This document shows positions 47,701-62,054 of a stretch of 64,000 nt of DNA, in pieces. Position 1 is the first letter of the stretch. Each line of letters opens with the position of its first letter. The notes beneath the pieces were generated by a model. The model saw nothing but the letters and a program-made list of their open reading frames with translations. It was not told the DNA's origin and searched no databases. Source of the stretch: Crambe crambe (Eukaryota; Porifera; Demospongiae; Poecilosclerida; Crambeidae); the NCBI GenBank assembly GCA_963924555.1, contig OZ004597.1, positions 1,568,404 through 1,632,403 on the forward strand, given 5' to 3'. The translations under genes were made by a program, and so were the position numbers.

Positions 47701-50700
47701 TGTGGTAAAATTTTTGTAGAATCTCATAATAATAATACACTATTATACTAATTTTTCCCCACAAAATTTTCCTGCTATGTATAACAGAAGTATATTTACT
47801 CTAACGGTATTTTTTATTCATTTGTTTGTTTGATTTAGGGAGACATATAAGAGGTAACCGAGCCAGGGGAGGTGCTCTGCCTCAACATGCTTCTGCTGCT
47901 GAGGGATTGAATGCAGCAGAACTCAAGGGAAATGGAGTGAAAGTGGAGACGCTTAAGAAGCTGATGCTGAGTGGTGAGGAACCAAAGGAGTCTCCACCTA
48001 AGCTCATCTCTCTTGATCAAGTCACAGTAAGAGGAGAAGACCTAACAGGTAAAGTAAAGTCCAGTGTCCATGCTTCCCACTATAATAATATACATACATA
48101 CATACATATGTATAGGCCTTCTGTTTGCCCAGTTTCCCAAATCTCTCAGCTCTAGTCAGGTACCGTCAATGGAGTCTGCTGCATCAGTAGGCCAGGAGGA
48201 GGGCAGTTCATCACCATTGCCTCCAATAGCAGTTGTGGAGTATGCTGAGTTGGGAGATGGGCAGGTGATGGAAATACTCTCCAGTCACTTGAAGGAGTAT
48301 CAGAGCTCCCGTGATGAAGAGGATGTGGATGACTCTCTCCCAAATGAGCAGAGTGGATCTTGTATTGTGTTATACCGGAAAGCTATAGAGCACTGCGCAA
48401 GACTGTGTCGTGTAATGGTGAGTATTATGGTAGTCTATGTGGTAATTATGTATGTATGATTCAGAAAAATTGATTAATAGAAATTACCTGGAGCTCATGC
48501 ACTCTTAATTGGGACCAAAGGAGGTGGACGAAAATCGCTCATAAGACTCATGACTTACATATTAAAATTCAAGGTATGTATGGGGCCTATCATTGTGCAT
48601 AGATGATTGATTTTATGGTACTCAATGATGCAGTTGATTGACATCAGTAGTACCCACCGATCCAGCCTGAGGAAGCAACTGCGAGAAGCTTGCATATCAG
48701 CAGCAGTGGGGAACCAAAACACTCTATTGGTTGTTTCCAATCAGACTAGACTCAGTACTCAGGAGTGGGATGACATTGTGAACATCATGAGTCATGGTAA
48801 GCAAGTCATTGCCTGCAATATCAAAGCCCTGAAGATTTTGATCCATGCAGATTGAAGTCTATGTGTAAGTGAGGCTTATGCAGTTTTTCTCTTTCCCTCT
48901 CAGGGTACTGCGAAGGACTCTTTACTTCTTCAGAAGTGCTGGTGATGAGTGGTAAACTACCTGGTGGAAAGCTGAAGAGAACGGCCCACTTGGCATCCCA
49001 GGCCTTTTCCAGGGCTGTCAGAGCTCACCTGCAAGTCCTGGTACTCTGGAATACCGACAGTGTCACTGGCTCTCTCTTTTCGGCCAATGCCTCCTTGCAT
49101 GAAGGCAACGTCCTCGCCGATGAGGAGCAAAATAGGGCCTTATTTCAGTCCCTCTTCAAGTGTTGTTCCTATGTTGATCACTACATGCCATGGAGCAGAC
49201 AAGCTTATAGTGATATTGCCATCAGGTGGTGGCAGCAAGGTACTGTAGCTATACTGAAAGGATGAAGTGTGAATAATGAAAACCACACATCTTGGCCCAT
49301 AGCTATAATATTTGTGTATGTTTATGACATGTCATATTTTCAGACTCTTCAGCTGTTAAGTGGCAGGACTGGGTAGACACAAGCAGTCAGTTGGAAGCTG
49401 TAGGCTGCCTGGCTGCTCATGCTCATATCACTACTGCTGACTTGCTGAGCAGGATGTACGGAGAGTCAGCAAGGCACTTGATATCGCCTAAAGTCTTCAT
49501 CGATTGCTTGACCATGGCTCAAAATATGGCAGTTAAGATTAAGCAGGAAGTAGTGGTAAGCATAGATTATTTCTACATTGGAGGTCTAATAGTGCCTGTA
49601 ATAAAGTTGCATTATGATCATGTAGACTAATCTAGAGGAGTTACAGTTCGCTCTGAAGGAACTTGAGGATGTGGATGACGCTGCAATCAGTTTGGAACAA
49701 GAACTCACTAAGAAGGCTAGTTTTCATCGAGATGCTGAAGATTTAGTGTCGAAGAGGATGGAATCAATCACAGAGGCAAAGGAGAGGTACATAAGAAAAT
49801 CCTTAAAAATACATATGATTTCAATCTTGTTTTGAAAATTGAAAGGTACATGGCTGCACATAAATGCTGCAAGCAGGCTGAAGAGATCATTCAGATTGAA
49901 ACAGAAAATGTGCAGAAACTATCAAAGGAACTAGATCGTATGAATGCTGAGGTATGTATGAGTTTGGGAGAGAGAATTGACCGAAATAGCTATCTCTTCT
50001 TTCTGAAGGTACGTCAACGTCGAGCAGCATCCTTAAGTGGCCTATCAGGAGTGACTCCTGATAATGTTATTGAGGTATCACACTACAGAGAACCCCCAGA
50101 GTCCCTCCTTCCTGTCTTCTATGGATTCTGCGTGCTTTTCGATAGACCCCAAAGGTACAGTACTGTAGACAGCTCATTTCAATAAATAGTTGCTTTCTTC
50201 TCTGCAGTTGGGAAGAGTGCCAAGTCCTGCTTATGTCTGACAAATTTCATGAGTGCCTCACTTTTTTTGATCGTGATAATGTCTCTGCACGAAAACTGAG
50301 AGAGATATCAGAATTGATACATAGGAATCGTGATAGTTTTGACAACATGGCAAGTATCAGCAAGGTTGTAGTGCCTTTTTCCACATGGTTGCTTGCCCTG
50401 GTGGACTACAATGCTATTAAGGCGTCTATTATGCCAACGCAGCTGAAACTTAAACGGGCTGAAGAAAATTTAGAAAACGTATGTATAATGAAACCTGTTG
50501 GCGGGGCCTTTTCATTATGCCAATAATTTTCACTGTTTCAACAAACTTTTTCAGGCCAAAAGAATCTATGTTGAAAAACAGAAAGAGATGATGGAGACAA
50601 AGGAAGCTCTTGAAGACACCATTAGAAAACACCAGGACAGCATCAAAAGTGCCAGAGGACATGAAAAGGATACTTCTGTATGTTCTGTACTGATTGTGAA

Positions 50701-53700
50701 GTTAATATTATAGACATGTATGATTATTCATTATGATTAACTTATCCCAGAAAACGAATTCTAAGCTTGAGCAAGTCCAGAAGTTTTTGACTACAATGTC
50801 TCCCCAAAGGAAGAAATGGGAGGCTGAGCTGAAAGTGGTATCTAGCAGATTGAACTGCGTGCCTGGTCATGTAGTGCTTTGTGCTGCTGGTGTGTGCTAC
50901 TTGTCTCGAGTCCCCCCTGACATGCACAAGATGCTCTGGACCAATTGGCTGGGATACTGCTCTGGTACAGTCACCCTGGGAAGCCTCAAAGCAGAACATG
51001 GCACGTCTCAGGTAAGTGTAGAATACATACTAAAAGATCTGTATTGGTTGATCATGTGACTATCACATGGGGTATTCTATAATAATTATTACAGGGGTAT
51101 GGGGGATTTTCTGGTCAGCAGCAAGTTGTTGGGATACAAAAGGACTTTTCTCTGGCAAATCATCTCTCTACAAAGGAAGAACGGTCACTATGGAAGCAGG
51201 AGGGCACATTTCCAGATGAGAGCATTTTGGAGAGATCCCTTGCTTCTCGGTGCTTTTGCACTTTTGGATCTAATTCATGGCCTCTGGTTTTTGATCCATA
51301 TAGTCAGTTTGAGAAATATCTGATAGCCCTGATGGTATGCCGGACTGAGTCTCAGAGCGATGATGCTATTAATGGTATCGTTAATTTGCTTTATAATCAT
51401 TATCATAGCCATTACTAATTTTTGTAGAAAGCAACACACAATCGATTTTCAGCAAGCTGAAAATTTCAGATCCGTCATTAATTCAAGAAATGAAAATAGC
51501 CATGACTCTTGGGAAGACAGTTATGCTTTCTGTGGATGAGCCCAACGCTAGAGAGCTCTGTCCTGAGGACGAAACTCTTCTGTCTAAAGCAATACAGAGA
51601 GATTTTACCAGTGATAAAGATGGACTTCATCTTTACGTATCAGATCAACTCAATATCACTGTGAATCCGAAGTTCCAACTGTTCTTAGTTATCCACAGAA
51701 ACGTTATGAATACATTATTTCCAAGAGGCAAGATCTCTTATCTAAATGTGCTAGGTATGCAAAGTATTTCAAATGGTGGTCTTATAGACATTGAATTGAG
51801 AAACGAAGCCCTGCAAAGTAACCTACAATGGTTTGTGATCACTCACGAAAGACCAGAGTATGAAGTCCGTTATAAGTCACTTTTGACAGACTTAACTCAC
51901 CATGAGCAAGAACTGGAAAAGACACAAAGGAAAATGTTGGATCATGTTTCATCAGCAAAAGACAAGAAGTCACTTCTCAATTTCAAAGATACACTGGACA
52001 TCCTGGAGGAATGTGAAATGTCAGAAGCAACATCACTTGACCTGATTCGTGAGACAAAGAAAAATTTGGAAATATTTGATCAGCAAGCATTGACTTACAA
52101 AATCTTCTCGCATCAAGCTAGCATCTTTCTCAGTACTCTACAGAAATTCTCATCGACACTCCAGTATTTCAGCATCAGTATTGATAAATTCAAGAAGACT
52201 CTGGCTGACTTGATCCTTAACTTCAAGCGCAATAAAGTAAATGATCATGCTTTGACTATCAATGCCCGCATTCTGCACTTACAAAAACAGCTTCTACTCA
52301 GCATCTACCATCAGTTGCAAGTATGACATTAGCTAGTACTGCCATTTTATAAGCTCTATGATGCTCAAACCTTTGTGTAGATGAATGTATTTGAGAGGCA
52401 TCAGCTACTCTTTCCTCTGATGATTGGGATAGAGACACAGTTGAAGGAGAGAAAGATCACAGATAAGGAAGTGGAACTGCTTGGTGCCAATTTGGGAGGA
52501 CTGGGTATTCAACTGGACTTGATCAATTCAGAAACTGAAAGGCAACAGCTGCTTGTGAAACCCCAGTGGACTAATGATAAGGTATTTATATAAACTATAA
52601 TTTGCAAAGCATTTTATTGTGCATATTATTATTGTGATTTTCTAGTCTTGGTCTATGGCTATGCAACTTCAAAAAGAGATTCCTGATCTTCGGAGACTTG
52701 CGTTTGAAATTTCTAATTCCAGCAATGAATGGGAGGAATATTTTGAAGTAAGTCACTAAAATCCTTATGCCTATGATCATTATAATTATATTACTGTAGA
52801 CAACATCATCAATAATGGCTCCTGTACCAGGAATGGGGAATAATTGCTCATTGGGACAAAAATTACTCATTTGGAAAGTTTTCAAACCAGAAAAAGTATT
52901 TTAACTAAATTAATATAGCTAATGTATAAATATTGCATTTTTTCCCTTCAGTTTTATGCCATAGTTAAAGATTTTATCCTGATCACTGTTGGTGCTGAAT
53001 TCATCATTACTAAGCCACCTTCTTTGGACGAGGTCTTTTTTTACACAGACTCTCAAAGTGTGACTCTTTTGCTCCAATCTGGAGATGACAAATGTAATCC
53101 CACACTAGCCGAGATTGAGGAACTGGCTCTGAAGCATAAACTAGGGTTGAACCATTTCTTACTTAATGGAGATCCCAATTGTGAGACTTTATTTCAGCAG
53201 CTTCCTCAACTAGCTGCAGAGCGCTGCTGGATACTGGTGGAAAATTGCCACTTGCTCACCAATTGCCTAGAAATACTGAAGAGACTCATGAAGGTATAGC
53301 TACTGCACTATAAACAGATCTTACTACTTGCTTCAACACTTTTAATTTTACAATTTCTGTGTATAGAAAGTGGAAGGTTTGGATGTATTTGATCACTTTC
53401 GTTTATGGGTTTTGATGCCACTGGAGTATATTTGTAAACATCCTATAGTCGAATACAAGACAATAATCTTCCAAAAGTCAAAGGTATGACTGTGGTTTCT
53501 GTTAAAACTCTTTTTCTGATCCATGATTAATCTTGATAGATGTCTGATGAATGTGAACAGAGTATAGAACTGCTTCAAGATTTACCTCGAGTTCTCTCTC
53601 CCAGTACACACACATCATTGAGAACCCAGAAACATGTCGATGGTTCATGGAGTGGCTACGATTCCATCATCTCAATGTTAGATGCCTTCATTCCACCAGC

Positions 53701-54656
53701 TCTGTCCGACTCTGAGCTATCTGATCTAGATCCTCAGCAAGAGAATCTCCAATCCCTGCCTTCCTTAATCTATGAAGAGCTTTGTCTGCACAATCAAAGC
53801 ATAGCATCCCTACACGCCTCACTAGAGCTGGTCTCCAGCTTCTTAAATGGAGAGACTCATTTTTCGGCTTTGATAGGACAAGACCTCCTCTGCATTGCCG
53901 ATGATGTGATACCTTCGTCTTGGCATGGTGTGCTCCCCAAGCCTCTATATGAAATGACTAGTCTCATATCTGCCGTTAAGCTGATCAAGTCACGTCTGAC
54001 ATTCTATAGGAGAGTTTTACAGAGTGGGACATTACCAACTAAATTGAACCCTCTGCTCTTTAGTAGTCTCCAAGATCTCCTGTCCAGAATGCTCAGCAGT
54101 TATGCAGCCAAATATCAGCTCGATATATCCTCAGTCATAATGGAAGGAAGAGTATGTGATAGTGAATATGTAGCCAAACAGCTAGCAAACTGATTTAGGC
54201 TAAAGTTTGTAGCTTAATAATGGGATTGATTATGTGATTTTGTTGCAGCTTGCTGTGAATGGATCAGTGGCAGACGTGTCTGAAGGTATAAACTTTCCAA
54301 ATCTCACACTGCATGGTGCAGTTTGGGATGAAGTCGGCCACTGCCTTGTTGATCCATCAGACACTGAGTCTACTACAGGAACAGCCACTACTACTACTTC
54401 TACTACTATCCGAAATGCTGCATGCTACTCTGCTTTGATCAGCTTCAGACATGAGGATGATACTGCTGCTGCTGTCCTGGAGACAGCAAGCATGTGTGAT
54501 TCAACACACCCATGTAGAGTGTATGAGTGTCCAGTGAAACTTAAAATCAGAAGTGCTGAAAATGTGACGGCCCCATTGTTCCACATACCACTGCCTCTGT
54601 CAGTACAACTGACTAACACTATTGATGTTCACTTGTTATGTGACTTGGAAACTTAA
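35779..54656 (+). CDS. DNHD1: Divergent dynein heavy chain, DNHD1-like
   Basis: A many-exon gene of about 19 kb starts at ATG 35779 (MLSAASNRTILTLGEVG) and stops at TAA 54654-54656. The N-terminal exon has YDLTVTLKTKVRPEHLVISK and WLREARMFTLVRHIPFFRDH, as in DNHD1/axonemal heavy chains, followed by the linker region. AAA1 (42780-43140) is recognisable by LTFTPQTEKSLLSLVNAM but its P-loop reads YQSTAGKDLA and its Walker B position LNNFHCLP, so it should not hydrolyse ATP. AAA2 keeps GPCGSGKTTS (44420), AAA3 keeps GLTGTGKTS (46507) with VLDDIHL, and AAA4 has GTKGGGRKSLIRL. Stalk coiled coils flank a microtubule-binding region (GVTPDNVIEVSHYREPP to about 50450). The C-terminal exon ends in LLCDLET. 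Probably a ciliary or sperm structural dynein rather than a motor. Confidence 0.75.
39873..40340. repeat. Tandem repeat of about 160 bp in a dynein intron
   Basis: Three copies share AAGGCGGCGACCTGGT (about 39899, 40058 and 40219) followed by GAGGTTTTAACTGACCA and AATGAATCTAGGCATCATG. Copies differ by small deletions. The array fills the intron before the exon at about 40423. Confidence 0.8.
45690..45885. repeat. Short tandem array in a dynein intron
   Basis: About eight imperfect units built on ATATGACTGTTCAGTGTTGT, some lacking part of the unit, run head to tail between the exons ending at 45601 and starting at 45890. Confidence 0.8.
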
Positions 54657-54897
54657 GTGCTTGGCAAAATTAGTATTTTAACAGAATTTTGAAAAAGTGG
54701 TGATGTCACTTTATAATTTCTTATCACATTCTACTTAGTGGTGCATATAATAAAATCTATTTTAGATATATAGTTCTCAATAATAAAAAAGGGCTAATTT
54801 TTTTTTCTATGGAAGGTCAAAGGTGAAATAAATGTGATAGCTAAAACATTGTTAGTAGCCAAAATTAGAGGGGCGGGGCAGCATTTTGTATTCCTAA

Positions 54898-57800
54898 TTA
54901 TCTCTTGCGAGGCTTGTTGCTGGCAAGCTGGTCCCTTTCTGTTTGGGCTCGCTGAGCTTGAACTGCTGCTTTCTTTTTGTTAAATAAGCTTATTTCTTCC
55001 TCCTGAAATATTAAAATAATGATATGAAAAAAACAACAAAAACAACAAAACAAAACAAAAAAACAACAAAACAAAACAAAAAAAACAAAAAACAAAAAAA
55101 ACAACAAAAAACACTGTACTTTATCTCAATGTGGAAACTCACTAATTGTCTCTTTTTGTCATCTAGTTGCCTCTTTTCCTCAGCATTTTGCCTTCGTAGT
55201 CGCTCAAACTCGTCATGGAGTTTCTGCTCAGCAGACTTCAATTCTGCCTCCTTATCCTTCACCTGGATATTGACAAGAAGAAAATTAAGATTCACTCTAC
55301 CAGACAGTGTTTATTCTCATGCTACTTGGGGTAGCAGTTTCATGAATCCATGGATTCATGTGAACCATGTATCAAATTGCACCCCCAAACTTGGACACTA
55401 TGCCCTATTGGGGAAGGTTATTAATAGCAACTGCCCCGCATTTGACTGCATATGTAAACAGATCCCTAAATGCATGCCAAGAAGTGGCGTTACCACAGAA
55501 ATCGTGGCTATGTTGGTCGATGGATGAAATCACATACCACACACAAAGTATGCATGCATACATAGTATGTTGTGTGGGGGTACATAGCTTGTATGGCTCT
55601 AGGTGTCATCAGGGCCTTCACGGGTGTGTCATAATAATTACAACAAATTCCTTCTACACAAGTGGTTTAATCCAATCCACAAGTCTACTCCTCCACACAA
55701 CTGGCTCACCTTCTGCACAAACATCTGTCTCATCTGCTCCTCCTTGCCCTGCATCTCGCGCATGTGGGTCTGACGCTTCTGTTCGTATGTTTCCTGGGCA
55801 CTGAAATGAAAACAAACACCTCCTTGAACACAAATATATCATCAATCTCGGTAATTGGGACAACTTTTATGATAGGATCATTCACTTGATCACTTTGATC
55901 ATTCGCTCGTGCTCTAACTTTCCCATTTCTTGAATTAGCTGATCACCCATTCTATCTGCTGGTTTTTGAAATTGGAATTACTCCTGTAGCCACCCCTCAC
56001 TGAATTAACTCCAAGGGCAACTGAAAAGGTACCTGATTGGCTTATTATCAGCAGACACATCAGTGAAGCCCATCTCCTGAAGACGCCTCTGACGAAATAG
56101 TTCATAGTGTTGAGAGTGGGTCTTTTCTCTCAAGTCCTCCATGTTAGTGCTGCAAGGAATAAAAATACACAGAGCTATGAATTTCTACAAGAGAAGTTGG
56201 TACTGATATAAATGTTGGGGCCATCTTACCGTAGAATCATTTCTCTAAGTTTCACAAAGTCGCAGTGGGCATCGTTTTCCACTAAAGGACACAAGAGTCA
56301 GTAAATTCCACTGGAGAGTCATTCTGGCATATGCACACTTAACAGTGTCTCACCTTCAACAGTACCCCAAGGGTACTTCCTAGCCCGTACTTTCTGTCCA
56401 TTCACCACAATCTCGTCCCGGCTACCCACAACAGCAAAGGGGACCTGTTCATTCATCTTGACATTCAGCTCAGCTACTGTTTCATCGTCTGTGGGGAACT
56501 GGTAGATGTTTATTCCATTGCTACGGAGCTCCTCCATAATCTAGCAGCCAAGAGAATCAATGAAACATACTGCTGTTATGCTCCTGGTTGCTATGTAACT
56601 GAAGGGAAGGCACTATTAATTATAATGTCAACCCTGTAATCAAACATTAATTGTACATAGAGAGAATTTTCGCATGCAGTACAGATAGACTGTGTTCAAA
56701 GACAGCTAGGCCATCCAATATTCTACAGGTATGCATGTGTGCTAATTATAAGAGCTATTACAAGAAACCATTATATTCCAAATGGAGCACACCACATTGA
56801 ACAACTGGAGTGCATTAGGTATTGGAGCTGGAAATCCAGACTGCATTCATCCATGAACTCTGTTCACATCTCATTAGCGCCACATATTTCATAGTTAGTA
56901 TGGGGTCAACGAACCTTTAGGTAAATTGAACCTGTCCACCAACATCAAACAAACATAACTCCCTCCCTCACCAAGCTCTATGCACCCACTTTGGATTTGA
57001 CATTGAACTAGTCTAGCTAGCTGTCATTCACTCACTTATTCACATTCACTCACCCTGGCTTTAAACTGAATCAGTTCTGAACGGGAGACAGTATCAGCTT
57101 TGGCAATGACTGGAATCACATTCACCTTAAAAATAAATAATTTTCTGTCACAATTCTCAGTAGCACAGATATGAAATTACCTTCTTATCCAACTCCTTCA
57201 TACATACCAAATCCAGTGACTTGATGCTGTATACATTAAACACCATGGTTACCCGATACTAGAGAAATCTATTGATCTCTAGATAATGTTACCCCTGCAA
57301 GGTTCAGGAGAACATTTTGTGGGTTCAACAGACTACATGAAAGAAACCATTAATTAGCTGAGTGAGCTGCTGATGTTGGAGGAAAGGGAACTCCAACTGG
57401 TACTGATTAGTCTAAGATCAGGGGATCTCCATTTCAGTGGTAAACTTGTGTACAATAAACAAATTTAGAAGGGATTCAAATCATAACACAAAATTTCCAC
57501 AGCGTCACACAAGTTCTATGGAATGCCTAAATGTTTGTGCTTTCCACGAAATTGCGTTTAGTTGACACATAACACTATCATGTCTCCCAAGTGATGTAGC
57601 AGTGAAAACCTAACTTCCATCCATAAACCAACAGTTGCTACTTCTCAAAATTAATGTACTTCTAATGGCACATGCAGGAAAGGTTCTGAAGTCACAGCAT
57701 GCAACAAAAAGAACTTACGAGTGACCAGTGGGAGAGATGAAGTAGATACAGGCATGTATGCGAGTGTCGTGAAAGTGGACCAGATCTCTCTTTATCTTCA

Positions 57801-58937
57801 GTTCCTCTGTCAAATACAGCTCAAACTGCTTGTTGATGTAGTCTATGATGGTATGGGAACTGTTCTCCTTGTTGATTTGGTCTCCAAAGCCAGCCGAACT
57901 GACTACAGTCAGGCGTAGCTTCACGTTGCTCTCTTTGAGCTCTGAAGGAGAGGGGGACAATAACATCAAAAAAGAGCTTAGCCTTAGGCATTACATAATC
58001 GTATTACATAAGATTTAAGGCATCTAACCCAATTGAGGTCACCAGGTCATGGATTTCCTTTTCAAATTCCTAATTAAAGATCACCATGAAGATGACTCAC
58101 CATAGGTGTGCTGGTTTAGTGATACATCAGGGAGTTTGTGATCAACAGGTGTATCTAAATGAGATAAAAAATAACACACTGTTAATTAACCTTCAATGGA
58201 CAGCAATCCCTTCATGATAATCATGAGATGTGCATTAAAACAAAAGTTCGAAACTCGATTCATACGAGACCAAAGCAGGTCTAAGGATATTCATGACAGA
58301 TCTCTGGATAATTAGATGGCCATTAATTGGCAGGTATGAAGGAAGAGTTTAATTGCATGCCTACCCAGTACGAATATGCAGCATTCCATTGGCTTGTAAA
58401 AATCAACTGCTTGGCATTTAACTTGACATGACATGACTGCTGAGCACACCTATACTCACCATTGAAGTTGGATTTGAAAAGTGAGTCTATCAATGTTGAT
58501 TTTCCACATCCAGTCTCGCCTATATCCAAATACAGAGAGAATTAGTACTTTTGTACTCTTTTTTAAACAAGATAGGCTTACCAATGCAAAGAATGTTGAA
58601 GTCAAAGCCTTTGTTAACACACTTATTGACTAACTGGTCAGGGAGGCTATCAAATCCGACGTGCCCCTGAAGACGAAGATCCCTCCCCTCAGATCCCTTC
58701 AGAAAAATAAAAATTTTGGAAGCACTACAACTTTACACCAGCCACCTGAATCAACTAGCTGCTAGGAAGCTTCTATTTTATGCTGGTGAATCGAATTCGT
58801 ACACTGGTTGCAAGATCTTAATTAGGCAACACAATAAACAAAAAGAGTTGATTTTTAGCTAGCTATTACTTCATTGTGCTTATCCAAATACTTACCAGGA
58901 CCCTTCGAACCTCACAATGCGAGGACTGACCGCTCAT
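54898..58937 (-). CDS. Septin of the SEPT6/8/10/11 group
   Basis: Septins are GTP-binding proteins that polymerise into cortical filaments at the cleavage furrow and cilium base. Starting at ATG 58937 ([14 protein letters not shown]), exons give [15 protein letters not shown], the P-loop [38 protein letters not shown] (G3 region, SAGFGD), [36 protein letters not shown] (G4 AKAD), [13 protein letters not shown] and [11 protein letters not shown] (septin unique element). The coiled-coil tail follows, with [20 protein letters not shown]. Wording closely follows human SEPT6, a group lacking the catalytic switch Thr and binding GTP stably. The stop is TAA 54898-54900, 241 bases from the dynein stop, in convergent orientation. 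About twelve exons are spread over 4 kb. Confidence 0.9.
55024..55112. repeat. A/C-rich low-complexity stretch in a septin intron
   Basis: Repeated AACAAAAAC and AACAAAACA words of varying spacing fill about 90 bases. On the minus strand this is a long pyrimidine and G tract just upstream of the acceptor of the last exon, so it may act as an extended polypyrimidine tract. Confidence 0.7.
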
Positions 58938-59135
58938 AGCACTCACTAAAGGTAAGACAAGCCCAGAAGAAAAAAACTCTAAGCGCGCACACTCGAGTCC
59001 TGAATGCACACACCCAAACTTCTGATGTGGGAGGAGTGGGCGGGCATTATTATTATAGTCACGTCACTTTCTTTCTTTGCTGCCTTTAGGACTTTTTACT
59101 GATCGTTGAATAATAATTTATTGATAAATTCATGG

Positions 59136-60400
<1,265 letters not shown>

Positions 60401-60544
60401 GGTGGCTCACTTCATTAATCGCGGATAGAACAAAGAAGCTAAATTAATTCAAATTTTTCTTTCCTTCGGTTAATTAGAGAATTGTACTGTGCAAGTGCAG
60501 TGATGAGCTGATGAATGATTGTTTAATGTCATTGTGTGGTGTTC

Positions 60545-61477
60545 TTATTCATCCACATCTACTTTGCCTTTATCATGCTCAGGCCACATTGGTCTAACTG
60601 GTTGAATACCCCAGTCCAATAGGGTTTGCGTCATGTGGTATTCAACATGAATCTTCTTGACTTCATCACCTACGCTCCAAATGCTAGTTTCACGTGGCTT
60701 ATCACTTGGTGGATCATATGGCTTTTTGTCTCTTATCAATTTCCCAACTCGAGTAGTAGCCATAGCATGTTTTCTCTTGGTGACATCCAACACGTCCTTC
60801 TTGTTTGCAGAGCTAAAATTGACTACTTTACTACTTCTGGAACGGATTTCTTTGTGAGAGAATGAAGTTTCATGACAGATGACTTCAATTTTGCCAATCT
60901 TCAGACCCCTAGCACTGCTCACACGGTCTCCCTGCCAAAAGTTGATAATCAAACTAATCAATTACGGACAGAGAAAGTGACAAACCTCATCATTAGCAAA
61001 CCGTGGTAATGAGAAAAGAAATTCACGATATGCCCCATCTTTTTCAGGAAATCCACTGATAATTCTAATAATACTTAGAATCATCTATTAAGCTAATATA
61101 AGTTTCTACGTACTTGCTTTCTCCTCTTCTCAACCAGATACTGCTAACATTTATGCCATCCACCATTACTTTGTAGTGGTAAGTTTGCTTACAAGATGCC
61201 TCAACATATACCTGGTAACACACAGAGAGGATAGGGTTCATCATCACAATTGAATATATCACTTAGGTACTTTTATTTCATATGGCGTTACAGGCCATTT
61301 TTGGGTCTCTATTTCTCCACTTGCTTTGCAGAATTCCTTCAGTTCAAGCCAGTATGTCATAGGAGACCATAACACACTCTCAATCAAAATTCTAGTACTA
61401 TCATCAGGGTGTTGGTATTCTGGCAGTTCTTTGCCCCCAACTAGCACAGAGAACCCAAACTGGCCATTCGAAGGCAT
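60545..61477 (-). CDS. Uncharacterised protein, paralogue of the next gene
   Basis: Four exons start at MPSNGQFGFSVLVGGKELPE (61477) and read on through PVTPYEIK, VYVEASCKQTYHYKVMVDGI, LRRGESK, ISGFPEKDGAYREFLFSLPR and KIGKIEVICHETSF. They end KGKVDVDE with TAA at 60545-60547. The layout (a short strand with a PEY motif, an extended beta domain with YKVMVDG, then REFLF..PR and IG.IEV) loosely recalls the DUF7918 domain described mainly in fungi. This is a weak memory-based link. There is no signal peptide or membrane segment; the tail is charged. It sits 144 bases upstream of YIPF5 on the same strand. Confidence 0.6.
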
Positions 61478-62054
61478 CTCTTCCAGCGCCGAAAGTCATG
61501 CTCATGTCACGCGATTTAACGTCACGAATTAATTATATAAAATAATTATTGGTACGTACGTACGTGTACGTTTAATGAATCGCGCGCGCTAGCCCTGTTC
61601 TAATCTGCACATGCGCACAGACAGTTTCTGGGAAAGGTTTCGCGGCAGTTCTTGGAAGTGTTTATAGTTACATTTACTGTTCATCAGAAGTTATAGATAG
61701 CTCTTTCTTGGCAGAGTTTTATAACTAGTAATTTGCTAGAAATTGCTACGAAGAAGGCTTTCTCTGAAGCTTATTCAACTTACTGTTAAGAAACAATGGT
61801 AAAATTAATGGTAAGTGAATGCTGTAGTTAGCTATCTACCCACCTAACTACAACCAGAACCTACCGAAAGTATCCAGCATGTGATTTATATTAATTATTA
61901 TACCCTATCCATGACCTCTTAATACTTATTAGGTCTAAAGACACTCATTATAACTATGTCAGACACAATATTATTATAGAAATGAATATAGCCAAAACAG
62001 CACTGTACATAATATGAAAGAAAAAGAAAAGAACAAGGAAAAAGATACATTAAA
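61478..62054. other. Spacer between the two paralogues
   Basis: Contains a TACG repeat (about 61552-61570), GCGCGCGC and a GCACATGCGCAC NRF-1-like word upstream of the gene at 61477, and AT-rich sequence after that. A short ATG with a strong donor (ATGGTAAAATTAATG then GTAAGTG) near 61795 on the plus strand could be a stray first exon, but I found nothing to splice it to. Confidence 0.5.

Noticed and set aside
61794-61815. Plus-strand mini exon ATGGTAAAATTAATG with a good donor
   Set aside because: No plus-strand exon to join was found before the window end; a chance donor is likelier.
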